A DNA stretch of 64,000 bases from JADKIH01 sp031385005. Lineage in GTDB: Bacteria > Bacteroidota > Bacteroidia > AKYH767-A > 2013-40CM-41-45. This document shows positions 1-9,158 of this stretch, piece after piece. The stretch is taken from the NCBI GenBank assembly GCA_031385005.1, contig JANNBB010000026.1, positions 1 through 64,000 on the forward strand, read 5' to 3'. The notes beneath the pieces were generated by a model, which was given only the letters and a program-made list of their open reading frames with translations, had not been told where the DNA came from and searched no databases. The first letter of the stretch is position 1. Each line of letters opens with the position of its first letter. The translations under genes were made by a program, and so were the position numbers.

Positions 1-2583
1 GATTTCTTCACACAACCACCATCAGTAGATTCCCCTGCTGTCGCTAATTTATTTTATCCAAACCAAGGACAGTTGACGGATACCCAAGACAGTTTAGTAA
101 CAGACAGCGTTCACTACTACACCCTGCATCATTATCCGCAACTGTATTTTGGTTATGGAACGATGAACATGGTTTGGGGACATGTCGATACCGTTGCTTC
201 CTCACCGGACACCTTGCAACGGGTTGATGTTTCTTTTTTGGGAAGCAGTAATCTTACAGAGGCCTATCCGGTAGATGTAATGGACAGCGCGGGATACCTG
301 AATTACTTTCTCGCTCATTGTCCAAACGGAATTACCAATGTGCATGGCAGCGGCAGTTTACTCTTCACTGATATTTATTCAGGCATTGATGCCATCTATA
401 GCAGCAACAATGCAGGATTGAAACTAACCTTTATTTGCAACCCCGGTTCCAATCCGCAAGAAATAGGACTTGCATTTGAAGGCGATAATGGAATATCCGT
501 AATCAATAACTGGGAACTAAACGTCCACACCCTACTTGGCGATTATGCATTTGAAAAGCCGCGTGTCTACCAGCTCGATGCAAATGGCAATCGCGTCTCA
601 CTGCCCTGGCATTTGAACTGGAATGTTCCGCAGAGTGGAGAGGCGAATTTTTTGGGATGGGGAAGCTATGATGCAACGAAACCATTAATAGTAGAAATTT
701 TAAGAAATAACCCGACATTTCAAATTTTTCAAGGTATTAATTATAGTACCTATTTTGGTGGAAGTAATTCTGATTTAATAACATCGGTTGCGCATCATGC
801 TGACTTTTTTGTTTGCGTTGGCGGGTATTCAAATAGCTTACAATTACCCCAAGTAATTGGTTTAAATACTAGTATTTCTTCTCCACCAACAGATGCTTTT
901 GTTTTTCAGTTACAACCCGGTACGGGCATAATTAACTGGGGTACCTTCTATGGAGGGCAACAAATAGATGTTGGAAAAGATGTTGAGGTTGATAAAGGGG
1001 GAGATATATATTTAGTAGGAACAACAGGAAGTACAGACCTTCCGCAAAATAGCAATTCTTCTTATTCTACCATTACTAATGGAAATATTTTAAATCAAGG
1101 AGGCAATCCTCTTATTGGAGATTGTTTTATTGCCAAATTTGATTGGTTCACAGGTGGTCTAGTATGGGCTAATTATGTTGGTTCAACGGAAGCAGATACT
1201 GACCCATCTATATCGATAGATAAAATTGGAAATCAATATGTATATATGGCCTGCTCAACTATGGGAACTGATTTCCCGATTCAATTCTTTACTGGATCAA
1301 GCAATAGTTATAATCAAACTGCAAATAATGGAGGAAATTCAGAAGGAGCAATATTAAGATTTTCTATTGATGGTGATCTTGAATGGGGAACATATTTTGG
1401 TAGTGATGCTGGGGATTTTCTTAGAGATATATATGTTGTACATGAGCAGGGCACTAACTTAAAATTATATATTGCCGGTCAGACATATCAACGCGACTAT
1501 GATCAAGTAAACCCTTGTTTACCCCCAGCTGCGACGACTAGTGGTGCTTTTGGATTTCCGAACTGTAATGCAAACAATGGATCACAATTTTCGTCAAATG
1601 ATTTTGGAGATGGATTTATAGCTAGGTTTAATGCCGATTTGGAGTTAGAGTGGTCAACTTTTATTGGTGGGGATTATTACGATCAGGTTAAAGTTCATAG
1701 TTTAACAGGTTACAATGATAAAATATTTTTAAGTTTATACTCTGCCCCAGACCCTAATGGATTTCCACCACTTCCATCATGCTCTTCCTGTTTTAGACAA
1801 ACACATGCAGGTGGAGCCGATGGTTACATTGCATGTTTTGAAAGTGATGTATTAACATGGTCAACATTTTGGGGTGGAACAAATGGCGATTTTATAACAG
1901 CAATTACTAACGATGGCAGTAATATTATTTTTACCGGTATTTCTAATCCTACTACTGTTGTAAACCCTTCAAATTATTGTGCAACTCCGCCCACAGGACA
2001 ATATGGTCTTTGTAATAGCTCTACAGGATATTACTTCAATACAAGTTATCAAAATTCTGAAGCATTTATCGCCTCAATTAATTTCAACAATGAATTAGTT
2101 TGGTCAACATTAATTGGTGGTGTAGATTGGGATTACGGATCTGACGTATGCTCTAATTCTAATTATTGCTATTTAGTTGGACACACATCGAGTAGCTATT
2201 TAACATCTTCTTCGGACGACTATCCTCAAGCAACAATATCTGGTGGTTATAACCAATTAGTAAATAATGGTTCATACGATGGCTTTATAACAGAATTTAT
2301 TTATAGTCCTGTCACCTCTATTGATGAAGTAACTAATGATAAAGGAAGTTATACTCTTTATCCTAATCCAACTAGAGAACTTTTAGTTATTGAATCTAAA
2401 TCAACAATAAATGAAATAAATCTTGTCACTATTAAAAATACACTTGGTCAGATACTATTTCAGTGCAAGAATTGTTTTGAAGATAAAATTGAAATTGATG
2501 TTAAGAAGTTTGCAAGTGGAATTTACATAGTTCAACTTATTGGCAATGATTTACATTCAAATTTAAAATTTATTAAACTATGA
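1..2583 (+). CDS. T9SS-secreted SBBP-type beta-propeller protein (5' end missing)
   Basis: The frame is open from base 1, so the gene starts outside the window; 860 residues are visible. Near the start is YPNQGQ, resembling the N-x-GQ motif that opens many SBBP-repeat secreted proteins of Bacteroidota. From about base 735 on there are roughly seven repeats carrying a W-[SG]-T-[FY]-x-G-G core (for example WGTFYGG, WSTFIGG, WSTFWGG), each followed by a strand and a G-x-T/S turn; this is the SBBP propeller pattern. The last 80 residues are a type A T9SS sorting domain (LYPNPTRE, then SGIYIVQL). Expected to cross the outer membrane by T9SS and sit on the surface or be released; substrate unknown. 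Its TGA overlaps the next ATG. Composition changes abruptly near base 690: richer before it, AT-rich after it. Confidence 0.85.
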   Translation, partial: DFFTQPPSVDSPAVANLFYPNQGQLTDTQDSLVTDSVHYYTLHHYPQLYFGYGTMNMVWGHVDTVASSPDTLQRVDVSFLGSSNLTEAYPVDVMDSAGYLNYFLAHCPNGITNVHGSGSLLFTDIYSGIDAIYSSNNAGLKLTFICNPGSNPQEIGLAFEGDNGISVINNWELNVHTLLGDYAFEKPRVYQLDANGNRVSLPWHLNWNVPQSGEANFLGWGSYDATKPLIVEILRNNPTFQIFQGINYSTYFGGSNSDLITSVAHHADFFVCVGGYSNSLQLPQVIGLNTSISSPPTDAFVFQLQPGTGIINWGTFYGGQQIDVGKDVEVDKGGDIYLVGTTGSTDLPQNSNSSYSTITNGNILNQGGNPLIGDCFIAKFDWFTGGLVWANYVGSTEADTDPSISIDKIGNQYVYMACSTMGTDFPIQFFTGSSNSYNQTANNGGNSEGAILRFSIDGDLEWGTYFGSDAGDFLRDIYVVHEQGTNLKLYIAGQTYQRDYDQVNPCLPPAATTSGAFGFPNCNANNGSQFSSNDFGDGFIARFNADLELEWSTFIGGDYYDQVKVHSLTGYNDKIFLSLYSAPDPNGFPPLPSCSSCFRQTHAGGADGYIACFESDVLTWSTFWGGTNGDFITAITNDGSNIIFTGISNPTTVVNPSNYCATPPTGQYGLCNSSTGYYFNTSYQNSEAFIASINFNNELVWSTLIGGVDWDYGSDVCSNSNYCYLVGHTSSSYLTSSSDDYPQATISGGYNQLVNNGSYDGFITEFIYSPVTSIDEVTNDKGSYTLYPNPTRELLVIESKSTINEINLVTIKNTLGQILFQCKNCFEDKIEIDVKKFASGIYIVQLIGNDLHSNLKFIKL

Positions 2584-3881
2584 AAAAGATTTTTATAGTT
2601 ATTTTTTACTTTTCAGTTAGATCATCTTATCCATTTCCTAATGGCTGGCAGCCATTAGGAAATGGATTGAGTAATTATGCCACATCAATGTATATTGATA
2701 GCAATAATAATTTGATTTATGTCGGCGGCAGATTTGATTTAGCCGATTCAATTGATGTAAATGGTATTGCGGCTTGGGACGGTAACAGATGGGATTCACT
2801 AGGTGGAGGAAACGTTTATAATCAATTAAACTTTGCAATAACAAAATATCAAAATCAGATTTATTCGGATGGTCGATTTGTTTTGGGTAATACATCAAAT
2901 TACGGAGCAAGTTTTAATGGCATCAGTTGGGATTCCCTAGGTGACGGAGTTAATGGACCGATTTATCAAATGAAAGAGATAAATGGAGATTTATGGATAA
3001 GCGGATTTTTTTATTCTGCAGGAGGGAACAATTGCAGTATGCTAGCAACCTGGAATGGTGCTACATGGAATTGCTTCAATGTACCATATCTAAATGCAAT
3101 TCATGATTTCCATTTTTATAATAATCAATTAGTAATTGGCGGGAATTTTTATGATTCTCTTGGGAATAATGTTGATATAGCATATTATGATGGATTAAAT
3201 TATCAACCTTTGGGTCATAGAATTTATGGAGGTACTTCATACATAAATGCTATGACTGTTTTCAGAGGGGATTTATATGTAGGTGGCTATTTTTTAACTG
3301 CAAACGGGAATGAAGGTAATTGTATAATGAGATGGGACGGAAATCAATGGTTCGATGTAGGAGGAGGCATGGATAATAGGGTTGATTGTTTTTATGTTCT
3401 TAACGATGAATTATTGGTTGGCGGAGGATTTCATTATGCAGGTGGTGTTTATACGGGAAATTTAGCAAAGTGGAATGGTAGCCAATGGTCAGAAGTAACT
3501 CCATCAAAAATTTTAGGAGAGGTATATGCAATTGATTATTTTCAAAACGAACTTTATGTTGCAGGAGGATTTTGGACAATTGATTCTGTTACCGTAAATC
3601 ATATTGCAAAATACACCGGCCCCTTAGAAATAGTTGAAACAGATATTACCAAAAACATTTTTCTATCCCCCTCCCCCACCCACGACCACCTAAAAATCAC
3701 CAGCCCCCAAATCAACATTCACTCATCTACCATCTTCGACATTACAGGAAAACTACTTTTAAATAAAGAAACAAATGCCGGAAGTTTTCAATTGGATGTT
3801 TCTTCGTTAGCGGCCGGACTTTATTTTCTGGTTTTGGATACTCCGAAGGGGGCTGCGGTAAAGAAATTTGTGAAGGAGTGA
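2580..3881 (+). CDS. T9SS-secreted WDG-repeat (delta-60-like) propeller protein
   Basis: 433 residues with an N-terminal hydrophobic signal segment. The body is made of repeats of the form W-[DN]-G-x-x-W followed by GGG or a similar turn (WDGNRWDSLGGG, WDGNQWFDVGGG, WNGSQWSEV) alternating with LYVGGxF strands, as in delta-60/Kelch-like secreted proteins. The last 75 residues look like a T9SS type A sorting domain (ITGKLLLN, AAGLYFLVL), but the usual YPNP is replaced by SPSPTHD. The ATG overlaps the upstream TGA by 4 bp, so the two propellers are probably translationally coupled. A very C-rich stretch at 3661-3720 encodes the start of the sorting domain and contrasts with the AT-rich body. No enzymatic motif is visible. 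A similar protein lies at 60825-62150. Confidence 0.8.
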   Translation: MKKIFIVIFYFSVRSSYPFPNGWQPLGNGLSNYATSMYIDSNNNLIYVGGRFDLADSIDVNGIAAWDGNRWDSLGGGNVYNQLNFAITKYQNQIYSDGRFVLGNTSNYGASFNGISWDSLGDGVNGPIYQMKEINGDLWISGFFYSAGGNNCSMLATWNGATWNCFNVPYLNAIHDFHFYNNQLVIGGNFYDSLGNNVDIAYYDGLNYQPLGHRIYGGTSYINAMTVFRGDLYVGGYFLTANGNEGNCIMRWDGNQWFDVGGGMDNRVDCFYVLNDELLVGGGFHYAGGVYTGNLAKWNGSQWSEVTPSKILGEVYAIDYFQNELYVAGGFWTIDSVTVNHIAKYTGPLEIVETDITKNIFLSPSPTHDHLKITSPQINIHSSTIFDITGKLLLNKETNAGSFQLDVSSLAAGLYFLVLDTPKGAAVKKFVKE

Positions 3882-3908
3882 AAAGTTAATCTGTTCGAAA
3901 CTTTGCGT

Positions 3909-3957
3909 CCTTTGAGTTTAATTTCGACGTCGGATTTTACTACAAAGGACTCAAAGG
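3909..3957. repeat. Intergenic inverted repeat
   Basis: Arms CCTTTGAGT (3909-3917) and ACTCAAAGG (3949-3957) are perfect complements separated by 31 bases, and further short matches (GTTC...GAAC) flank them. It lies in the 137-bp gap between two convergent genes. There is no T-run after the second arm, so it is a poor intrinsic terminator. The wording (CTTTGCGTCC, AAAGGACTCAAAGG) looks like a degenerate copy of a dispersed intergenic element; this is a guess from one copy. Confidence 0.4.
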
Positions 3958-4018
3958 TCTGAACGGAGGAAGCAACGAAGACTCAGTGCTTACAATAGTG
4001 ATTAAAAGGATCGGAAAA

Positions 4019-5509
4019 TCAATTTATATGATCAAAAGCTTGAGGAATATTTTCAATGAGATCGGAACAAATTATTGAATGAACACCCTTTTCCATTGCT
4101 GCAAAATCTCCTGCTAAACCATGGAGATAAACACCTAAAATTGCAGCGAGAGAAGGTTCATAACCTTGCGCTAAAAATGCTAGGATCATTCCTGTTAAAG
4201 CATCTCCGCTCCCACCCTTTGCCATTCCCGAATTACCGGTACTGTTGAAGTATGCTTTTCCGTCGGGAGTTGTAATGCAGGTAAAAGCACCCTTTAAAAC
4301 AATTACAACATTATGTCTGGCTGAGTAATCGAGTTGTAAAAGATGTTTTTCGAAATCGTTAGTACATTTTCCTGCTAGTCGTTCAAATTCTTTTGGATGA
4401 GGAGTAAACACGGAATTGGGTTTAACATTTTTTAGCTCATCAGAATTCGCTGCCAGTATATTCAAGGCATCGGCATCGAATACCATCGGTAATGAGGTAT
4501 TTCTGATCAATTCAAAAAGCATTTCTTTTGTTTGTTCAGAAGTTCCTATACCCGGACCAACTCCAATGGCAGAGTAATTTGAATTCAAATCAATGTGTGT
4601 ATTGATATCCTCATTCACATCCAACATAACCATGGCTTCCGGTATTGATGTCTGAACAATGTTATTTCCTGATTGCGGTATGTGAACGGTTAATAAACCT
4701 GTTCCGGATCTTAAGCAAGCGCGAGAAGCAAGAATAGCCGCTCCGATTTTTCCTTTGCTACCGGCGATTAAAAGACTATGTCCGTACATTCCTTTGTGTG
4801 AAAAAGTTTTTCTTTTTTTAAAATGCTTCTTTATGTCCTCTGCTCTCAAATAGAACTTTTCTGAATCAATTTTACCTATGAAAGTACTGCTTAAGCCAAT
4901 ATCGAGTATGTGAAATTCTCCCACGTACTTTTCGTTTTCTGCAAAGAAAAAAGCAAGTTTAGGATTTTGAAAGGAAAGAGTATGATTGGCTTCAACAACC
5001 TTTCCTTCCGTATGCTTATCGGCAAATAGTCCTGATGGAAGATCAATAGCAATCACTTCATTTCCTTTTGCATTAATTGCTTCGATACATTGACCGATCC
5101 AGCCGCTAACAGGCCTGTTGAGACCTGTGCCGAAGATGGCATCAATCACGACAACATCATCCGGAAAAGACAGATTATCTCCTTCTTTTAATTCTTTCAC
5201 AGGAATATTTAAACTTTTTATTTTTTCGAAGTTTGCGGAAAAATCAGGGCTCGGATTACCAACCGATAATAGGATGACTTCATAGAGCTGTTTCTTTTCC
5301 GCCAACAACCTTGAAATGACTAAACCGTCGCCACCGTTGTTTCCATTTCCACAAATCGTTATGTATTTTTTTGAAACATCTTTTTTGCTTTGCAACCAGT
5401 CGAAACAAGCCTTGCCGGCTCTCTCCATTAAGGTAAGTGAAGTTATCTTCTCCTGCTTAATCGTGTAAGAGTCGGCTTCCCGAAATTGTATAGCAGAAAG
5501 TATTTTCAT
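4019..5509 (-). CDS. nnr: Bifunctional NAD(P)H-hydrate epimerase / ADP-dependent hydrate dehydratase
   Basis: 496 residues, the usual length of the fused enzyme. The N-terminal half is a YjeF_N epimerase domain with GNGNNGGDG at about 54-62 and SGLFADKHTEG; the C-terminal half is a ribokinase-like dehydratase domain with an AGSKGKIGAA segment, the VFDADALN and TPHPKEF motifs, and the GSGDALTGM anion-hole and catalytic-Asp motif. Together they repair NADHX and NADPHX: the N-domain epimerises the hydrate and the C-domain dehydrates the S form using ADP. Cytoplasmic. The ATG directly abuts the stop codon of the upstream MBL-fold gene, so both probably share one transcript. Confidence 0.95.
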   Translation of the reverse strand: MKILSAIQFREADSYTIKQEKITSLTLMERAGKACFDWLQSKKDVSKKYITICGNGNNGGDGLVISRLLAEKKQLYEVILLSVGNPSPDFSANFEKIKSLNIPVKELKEGDNLSFPDDVVVIDAIFGTGLNRPVSGWIGQCIEAINAKGNEVIAIDLPSGLFADKHTEGKVVEANHTLSFQNPKLAFFFAENEKYVGEFHILDIGLSSTFIGKIDSEKFYLRAEDIKKHFKKRKTFSHKGMYGHSLLIAGSKGKIGAAILASRACLRSGTGLLTVHIPQSGNNIVQTSIPEAMVMLDVNEDINTHIDLNSNYSAIGVGPGIGTSEQTKEMLFELIRNTSLPMVFDADALNILAANSDELKNVKPNSVFTPHPKEFERLAGKCTNDFEKHLLQLDYSARHNVVIVLKGAFTCITTPDGKAYFNSTGNSGMAKGGSGDALTGMILAFLAQGYEPSLAAILGVYLHGLAGDFAAMEKGVHSIICSDLIENIPQAFDHIN

Positions 5510-6442
5510 TTATCCGATAATTTTTACTTCCACACTATCTTTCAAATATTCTTTTAGATGACTTCCATTTCCATGAACAGTATACACATTTTTTGCTTTC
5601 GTTCGTTTGACCATTTCCAATACACCCGGCCAATCGGCATGATCGCTGATTTGTAAAACTCTGTCACAGCTATAAAAAGATCTCTTCCATCCGGTAGCAA
5701 AAACACGAAGCGCATTTCCATGGTTGTATCGACGGAAGTATGACGGAGGAACGATGTAAACACTTTTCTCGCTGCGTTCAAATGCAACTTTACCATAAGG
5801 TTTCCAATCTCCTGTTGGAAATCCATGTTCTTCATAAAAACGATGATATACAATCGTTTCGGGATGGATAAACAAATTGAATTCAGGAAACTGAGAAGAA
5901 ATCAATTGAGATATTCGCTGTGATTTCCCCAGCACATAAGCGCCGATGATCACTTTCTTATTTTCTTCCAGTAAATTTCTGATTTCTTCTTCCGGTTCAG
6001 GGTGATTATATTCCGGAGAGGCAAATGTCGTTTCGGTAATGAGATGATCACATTCGACAAAACAAAACTGTTCGCACGTAGCATCCGGTTGTACCTTAAA
6101 ATCTCCGGTATAGAGATAACGAATATCGTTATGTTCGAGAAGTATTTGAGCACTTCCCAGAATATGTCCGGCAGGGAAATAAGTAATTTTAACATCTTTA
6201 ATGTAAAAAGGTATTTCATATTCTACGATGCTGTAGGTAGCTCTTGATTTTTCGCCAAAACGATATTGCATAAACGACTTTGTTGGGGCTGTACAATAAA
6301 CAGTTCCAGGTGTTCGAACAGCGTGATCACCATGTGCATGTGATACCAATGCATGATCGACAGCTCTTTTGGGGTCGAGGTAAAAATCACCGGACTGACA
6401 ATACAATCCTGCAGAAGTTTTGGTTAAAAAATTATTTATCAT
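5510..6442 (-). CDS. MBL-fold exonuclease-like hydrolase (ligase-associated exonuclease family)
   Basis: 310 residues of the metallo-beta-lactamase fold. The metal motif HAHGDH lies at about 35-40, with later ligands in the GHILGSAQI and YTGDF segments and an ISDHADW / VHGNGSH C-terminal end. This arrangement matches the short CPSF/Artemis-like nucleases, in particular the family annotated as ligase-associated DNA exonuclease, which elsewhere sits beside an ATP-dependent DNA ligase and an Lhr-type helicase. Neither partner is in this window; the gene is instead immediately followed, with zero spacing, by nnr. The fold and metal site are clear; the nucleic-acid substrate is inferred from the family. 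Confidence 0.8.
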   Translation of the reverse strand: MINNFLTKTSAGLYCQSGDFYLDPKRAVDHALVSHAHGDHAVRTPGTVYCTAPTKSFMQYRFGEKSRATYSIVEYEIPFYIKDVKITYFPAGHILGSAQILLEHNDIRYLYTGDFKVQPDATCEQFCFVECDHLITETTFASPEYNHPEPEEEIRNLLEENKKVIIGAYVLGKSQRISQLISSQFPEFNLFIHPETIVYHRFYEEHGFPTGDWKPYGKVAFERSEKSVYIVPPSYFRRYNHGNALRVFATGWKRSFYSCDRVLQISDHADWPGVLEMVKRTKAKNVYTVHGNGSHLKEYLKDSVEVKIIG

Positions 6443-6534
6443 ACAACATGGTTACTCCAAGATTTTTTTGAATACTAATTTAGAACAATTTTTAATTGAA
6501 CTTTTTTGCAAAAGGAATTTGTAAAATAAGAAAT

Positions 6535-7122
6535 TTATTCTTTAGAAAGTGCAGAATGAATTTTCAGTACCTGGGGAATAAGTAACTGGCTCTCATCATT
6601 GGTTATCACAAAATCAGATTTTTTGATTTTTTCTTCATCACTGATCTGTCTGGCAATAACTTGTTCGGTTTCTGCGCGCGATTTATGATCTCTTTCTTTT
6701 ATCCGGGCAATCCTCAATTCGATTGGAGCGACAACGGTTATGATCTTTTCACAACCGGCATTTGTACCGCTTTCGAAAAGTATGGCAGCTTCTTTAATGA
6801 CATAAGGAAAAGTTTTATGTGCGTGAGTCCAGTTTTCAAAATCCGACTTCACAACAGGATGAACAATTGAATTTAATGTTTTCAGCTTTTGATTATCCCC
6901 GAAAACCAATTCTCCCAGTCGTTTTCTGTTAACTTTTCCATTTTTATCGATTACATCATCAGAAAATTCCCTAACGATTTTTTCGACTACTTCAGGATGA
7001 TTGTCGTAGATAGAATGTACGGCTTTATCGGCATCGTAAAAAGGCACTCCCAATGAACTAAATATCTGGCAGACGACAGATTTGCCGCTGCCGATTCCGC
7101 CTGTTATACAAACAATTTTCAT
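6535..7122 (-). CDS. coaE: Dephospho-CoA kinase
   Basis: 195 residues, family length. The P-loop GGIGSGKS is at 8-15, followed by the FYDADKAVH segment characteristic of CoaE, and later KEAAILFESG and the RIxxRD lid region (ELRIARIKERD). It catalyses the last step of coenzyme A synthesis, phosphorylating the 3'-OH of dephospho-CoA. The start codon overlaps the stop of the YbbR-like gene by 4 bp (ATGA), making it the last gene of a nusB-DUF1573-yajC-ybbR-coaE series that is common in Bacteroidota. Confidence 0.95.
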   Translation of the reverse strand: MKIVCITGGIGSGKSVVCQIFSSLGVPFYDADKAVHSIYDNHPEVVEKIVREFSDDVIDKNGKVNRKRLGELVFGDNQKLKTLNSIVHPVVKSDFENWTHAHKTFPYVIKEAAILFESGTNAGCEKIITVVAPIELRIARIKERDHKSRAETEQVIARQISDEEKIKKSDFVITNDESQLLIPQVLKIHSALSKE

Positions 7123-8102
7123 TGGCGCCTTAAAATATAGTCGACTTTCTCCGGCTCCAGTAGAGTAACCCTGACAAAAGGCGGTTTAGTAATTACCTGA
7201 ACGTCGAGTTTTGCTGTGTGCTTCATTTCACTTTCACCTCCATCGACAATTGCATCAAACATAGAAGCGTCTACTTTATTGTAATTACTGATGGCAACGA
7301 GATAGCGTACTTTTACCTTGTCCGGAAATGTTTTAAGCGAATAACCCGAACTAACATTGATAGGGTTTATAGTAATTTCGGCAATCCCTTCGGTATATTT
7401 CTCTACCGGAAGATTAAATTCAACCTCTGAAACATTGTAAGTCAACAATCGGTTTTTTTCCAGGGCAATATTCTTCTTAATGGAAGTGTTCTGATTGTCC
7501 ATTCTCAACTTTTCGGTGGTCACATAATTTAAATCCTCTACGAGATTGGGAGGTCCGGAGACCTCGACTTCCGATGGATTTAACATGACGGTGCCAACCG
7601 AATCAAACTGCTTATCGAAGCTTACCTGGTAAATGGCCTTTACCGGAACCCGTTTTGTCATCATATCACTAAAATTAAATATGATTGAGTCTGGTTTAAA
7701 TCCACTGATAGACACTTCACCTCCAAGTTCCTTGGAGAAGTCTTTCAGGAAAAAGGAAGTTGGAAGCGCTAATAGATCTGATTGAATGGATGTATTCTGC
7801 AACCGCTCCGAAACATCGACGGTAACAGAATCTCTGGTTTTTGATAATCCAAAAGAAATTAACTTAAATCCGGTTGTTTTTAACTGGACTTCAATTTGGG
7901 CCGGAAGGTCATTCATAATTACTTTTTTTCCCGGTAAATTTTTGTAGTTGATCGGAAAAATTATTGAAGTAGTATAGTCATTCGAAAGCGCCAACAACAG
8001 CCAGAAAATAGTTGAGATAAAAAAGCATAACATAATGACATATAGCTGCCTATTCATTCTCAACCAAAATGGTTTACCGGATGGTATCGGGCTATCTTTC
8101 AT
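7119..8102 (-). CDS. YbbR-like domain membrane protein
   Basis: 327 residues with one transmembrane segment near the N-terminus (about 18-40) followed by an extracytoplasmic region of repeated beta-rich YbbR-like modules (the FPINYKNLPG, VPVKAIYQVSF and GIAEITINPINV segments). In Firmicutes YbbR/CdaR proteins bind and regulate the diadenylate cyclase CdaA; whether that role applies here cannot be read from the sequence, and no cyclase gene is in the window. It lies 24 bp after yajC and overlaps coaE by 4 bp. Confidence 0.8.
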   Translation of the reverse strand: MKDSPIPSGKPFWLRMNRQLYVIMLCFFISTIFWLLLALSNDYTTSIIFPINYKNLPGKKVIMNDLPAQIEVQLKTTGFKLISFGLSKTRDSVTVDVSERLQNTSIQSDLLALPTSFFLKDFSKELGGEVSISGFKPDSIIFNFSDMMTKRVPVKAIYQVSFDKQFDSVGTVMLNPSEVEVSGPPNLVEDLNYVTTEKLRMDNQNTSIKKNIALEKNRLLTYNVSEVEFNLPVEKYTEGIAEITINPINVSSGYSLKTFPDKVKVRYLVAISNYNKVDASMFDAIVDGGESEMKHTAKLDVQVITKPPFVRVTLLEPEKVDYILRRQ

Positions 8103-8126
8103 TTGTTAAATGCTTAGGTAATCGCT

Positions 8127-8456
8127 TTAGGATTTAACCGGAATAGTAGCATTAAGCGCTTTTGTTGCTTCGGCGGAAATGGCTGATTTTTCCATTTTCA
8201 CTTTTACATTATTATCGATTTCGACAACAAATGTGGTATCATTTACCTCGACTATTTTTCCGTGAATCCCGCCAATGGTCACAATCTTTGTTCCCTTTTC
8301 GATTGTATTTCTGAAATCTCGCTCAACCTTTTGCTTTTTAACTTGAGGACGAATCATGAAAAAATAAAAGACTACGACAATTGCAAGTAAAAATACCAAT
8401 TGCATCATGCCGCCGCCTTGTTGTGATTGAAGTAGTATGGAGTTAATAATTTTCAT
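8127..8456 (-). CDS. yajC: Preprotein translocase subunit YajC
   Basis: 109 residues. After a short Gln/Gly-rich N-terminus (QSQQGGGMM) there is a single transmembrane helix at about 18-35 ending in the family signature FYFFMIRPQVKKQK, then a small soluble beta domain (GTKIVTIGGIHGKIVEV). YajC is an accessory subunit of the SecDF-YajC complex at the inner membrane. It is 27 bp downstream of the DUF1573 lipoprotein gene and 24 bp upstream of the YbbR-like gene, on the same strand. Confidence 0.95.
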   Translation of the reverse strand: MKIINSILLQSQQGGGMMQLVFLLAIVVVFYFFMIRPQVKKQKVERDFRNTIEKGTKIVTIGGIHGKIVEVNDTTFVVEIDNNVKVKMEKSAISAEATKALNATIPVKS

Positions 8457-8483
8457 AGGAGCTATTAATTTGAGTTTATTTAT

Positions 8484-8999
8484 TTAATAAGGTGAATTAT
8501 TGAGTTCTTTTATGACCTTGGCTTTTATTGTCAGCTTATATACATTCGGAATTGTATTAGAAATAATATCAATTGTTTTGACCTGTTCGCCGGGCTTTCC
8601 TTCGCTATTAAAAGTAACTGTAATTAGTCCGCCTGCTCCCGGTTTAATTGCTTCTTTTGGAAATTCAGGAACCGTACATCCACAACTACCTTGTGCAGCA
8701 CGAATGACCAAATCACCCTTTCCTATATTCTTAAACTGAAATGCAAAAGTAACCTTTTCACCTTCTATTATAGTTCCGAAATCATGCAAGTTCTTTTCAA
8801 ACTGAAAAACCGGAACCATATCTTTTTTAGAATTCGAACCGGATGCAGTTGCAGGGTTCTCTATCACCGATGGATTAATCGCATTCTCCGGAATCTCACT
8901 CTTATCTCCTCCTTTACATGAAAATAAAATCACAAGTAAAAAAAGTCCGGACTTGCGAAATATTATGTTAAGTCTTATTCTGTTCACTTTTACTTTCAT
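8484..8999 (-). CDS. DUF1573 domain lipoprotein
   Basis: 171 residues. The signal segment ends in the lipobox-like LFSC (Cys28), followed by a charged/Ser-rich linker, so the protein is probably a lipoprotein. From about residue 65 it is an Ig-like DUF1573 domain with the hallmarks HDFGTIIEGEKV, F-x-F-x-N and SCGCTVPE. Function of the domain is unknown; it is often found in Bacteroidota beside yajC. A TTTG-N20-TATTTTTG promoter lies about 80 bp upstream, so it can be transcribed independently of nusB. Confidence 0.85.
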   Translation of the reverse strand: MKVKVNRIRLNIIFRKSGLFLLVILFSCKGGDKSEIPENAINPSVIENPATASGSNSKKDMVPVFQFEKNLHDFGTIIEGEKVTFAFQFKNIGKGDLVIRAAQGSCGCTVPEFPKEAIKPGAGGLITVTFNSEGKPGEQVKTIDIISNTIPNVYKLTIKAKVIKELNNSPY

Positions 9000-9080
9000 T
9001 TCAATTATCCTGATTATAAAAATACTTTGATTAATTGGTGATTAAAATTCATACGTCATATGAAGAACAAAACGTGCTAA

Positions 9081-9112
9081 CAAAAATAAGGTGTCTAAGT
9101 TCATTTTACAAA
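9081..9112 (-). promoter_or_regulatory. Promoter of the DUF1573-yajC-ybbR-coaE genes
   Basis: Read on the minus strand: TTTG (9112-9109), 20-bp spacer, TATTTTTG (9088-9081). This fits the Bacteroidota sigma-A consensus with a -33 TTTG and a -7 TAnnTTTG box. The expected start point is near 9076, giving a leader of about 75 nt to the ATG at 8999. It sits in the 159-bp gap after nusB. Confidence 0.7.
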
Positions 9113-9158
9113 TTGCAAACGAGTACAATTTTTTTAGACAATCACAAACTACAACAGA

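Noticed and set aside
3661..3720. C-rich stretch read as a frameshift or assembly error
   Set aside because: The frame stays open and the translation on both sides fits a continuous T9SS sorting domain.
4019..6442. MBL exonuclease-nnr pair as a defence module
   Set aside because: The zero-gap pairing is notable, but both are widespread housekeeping families and no ligase or helicase partner is present.
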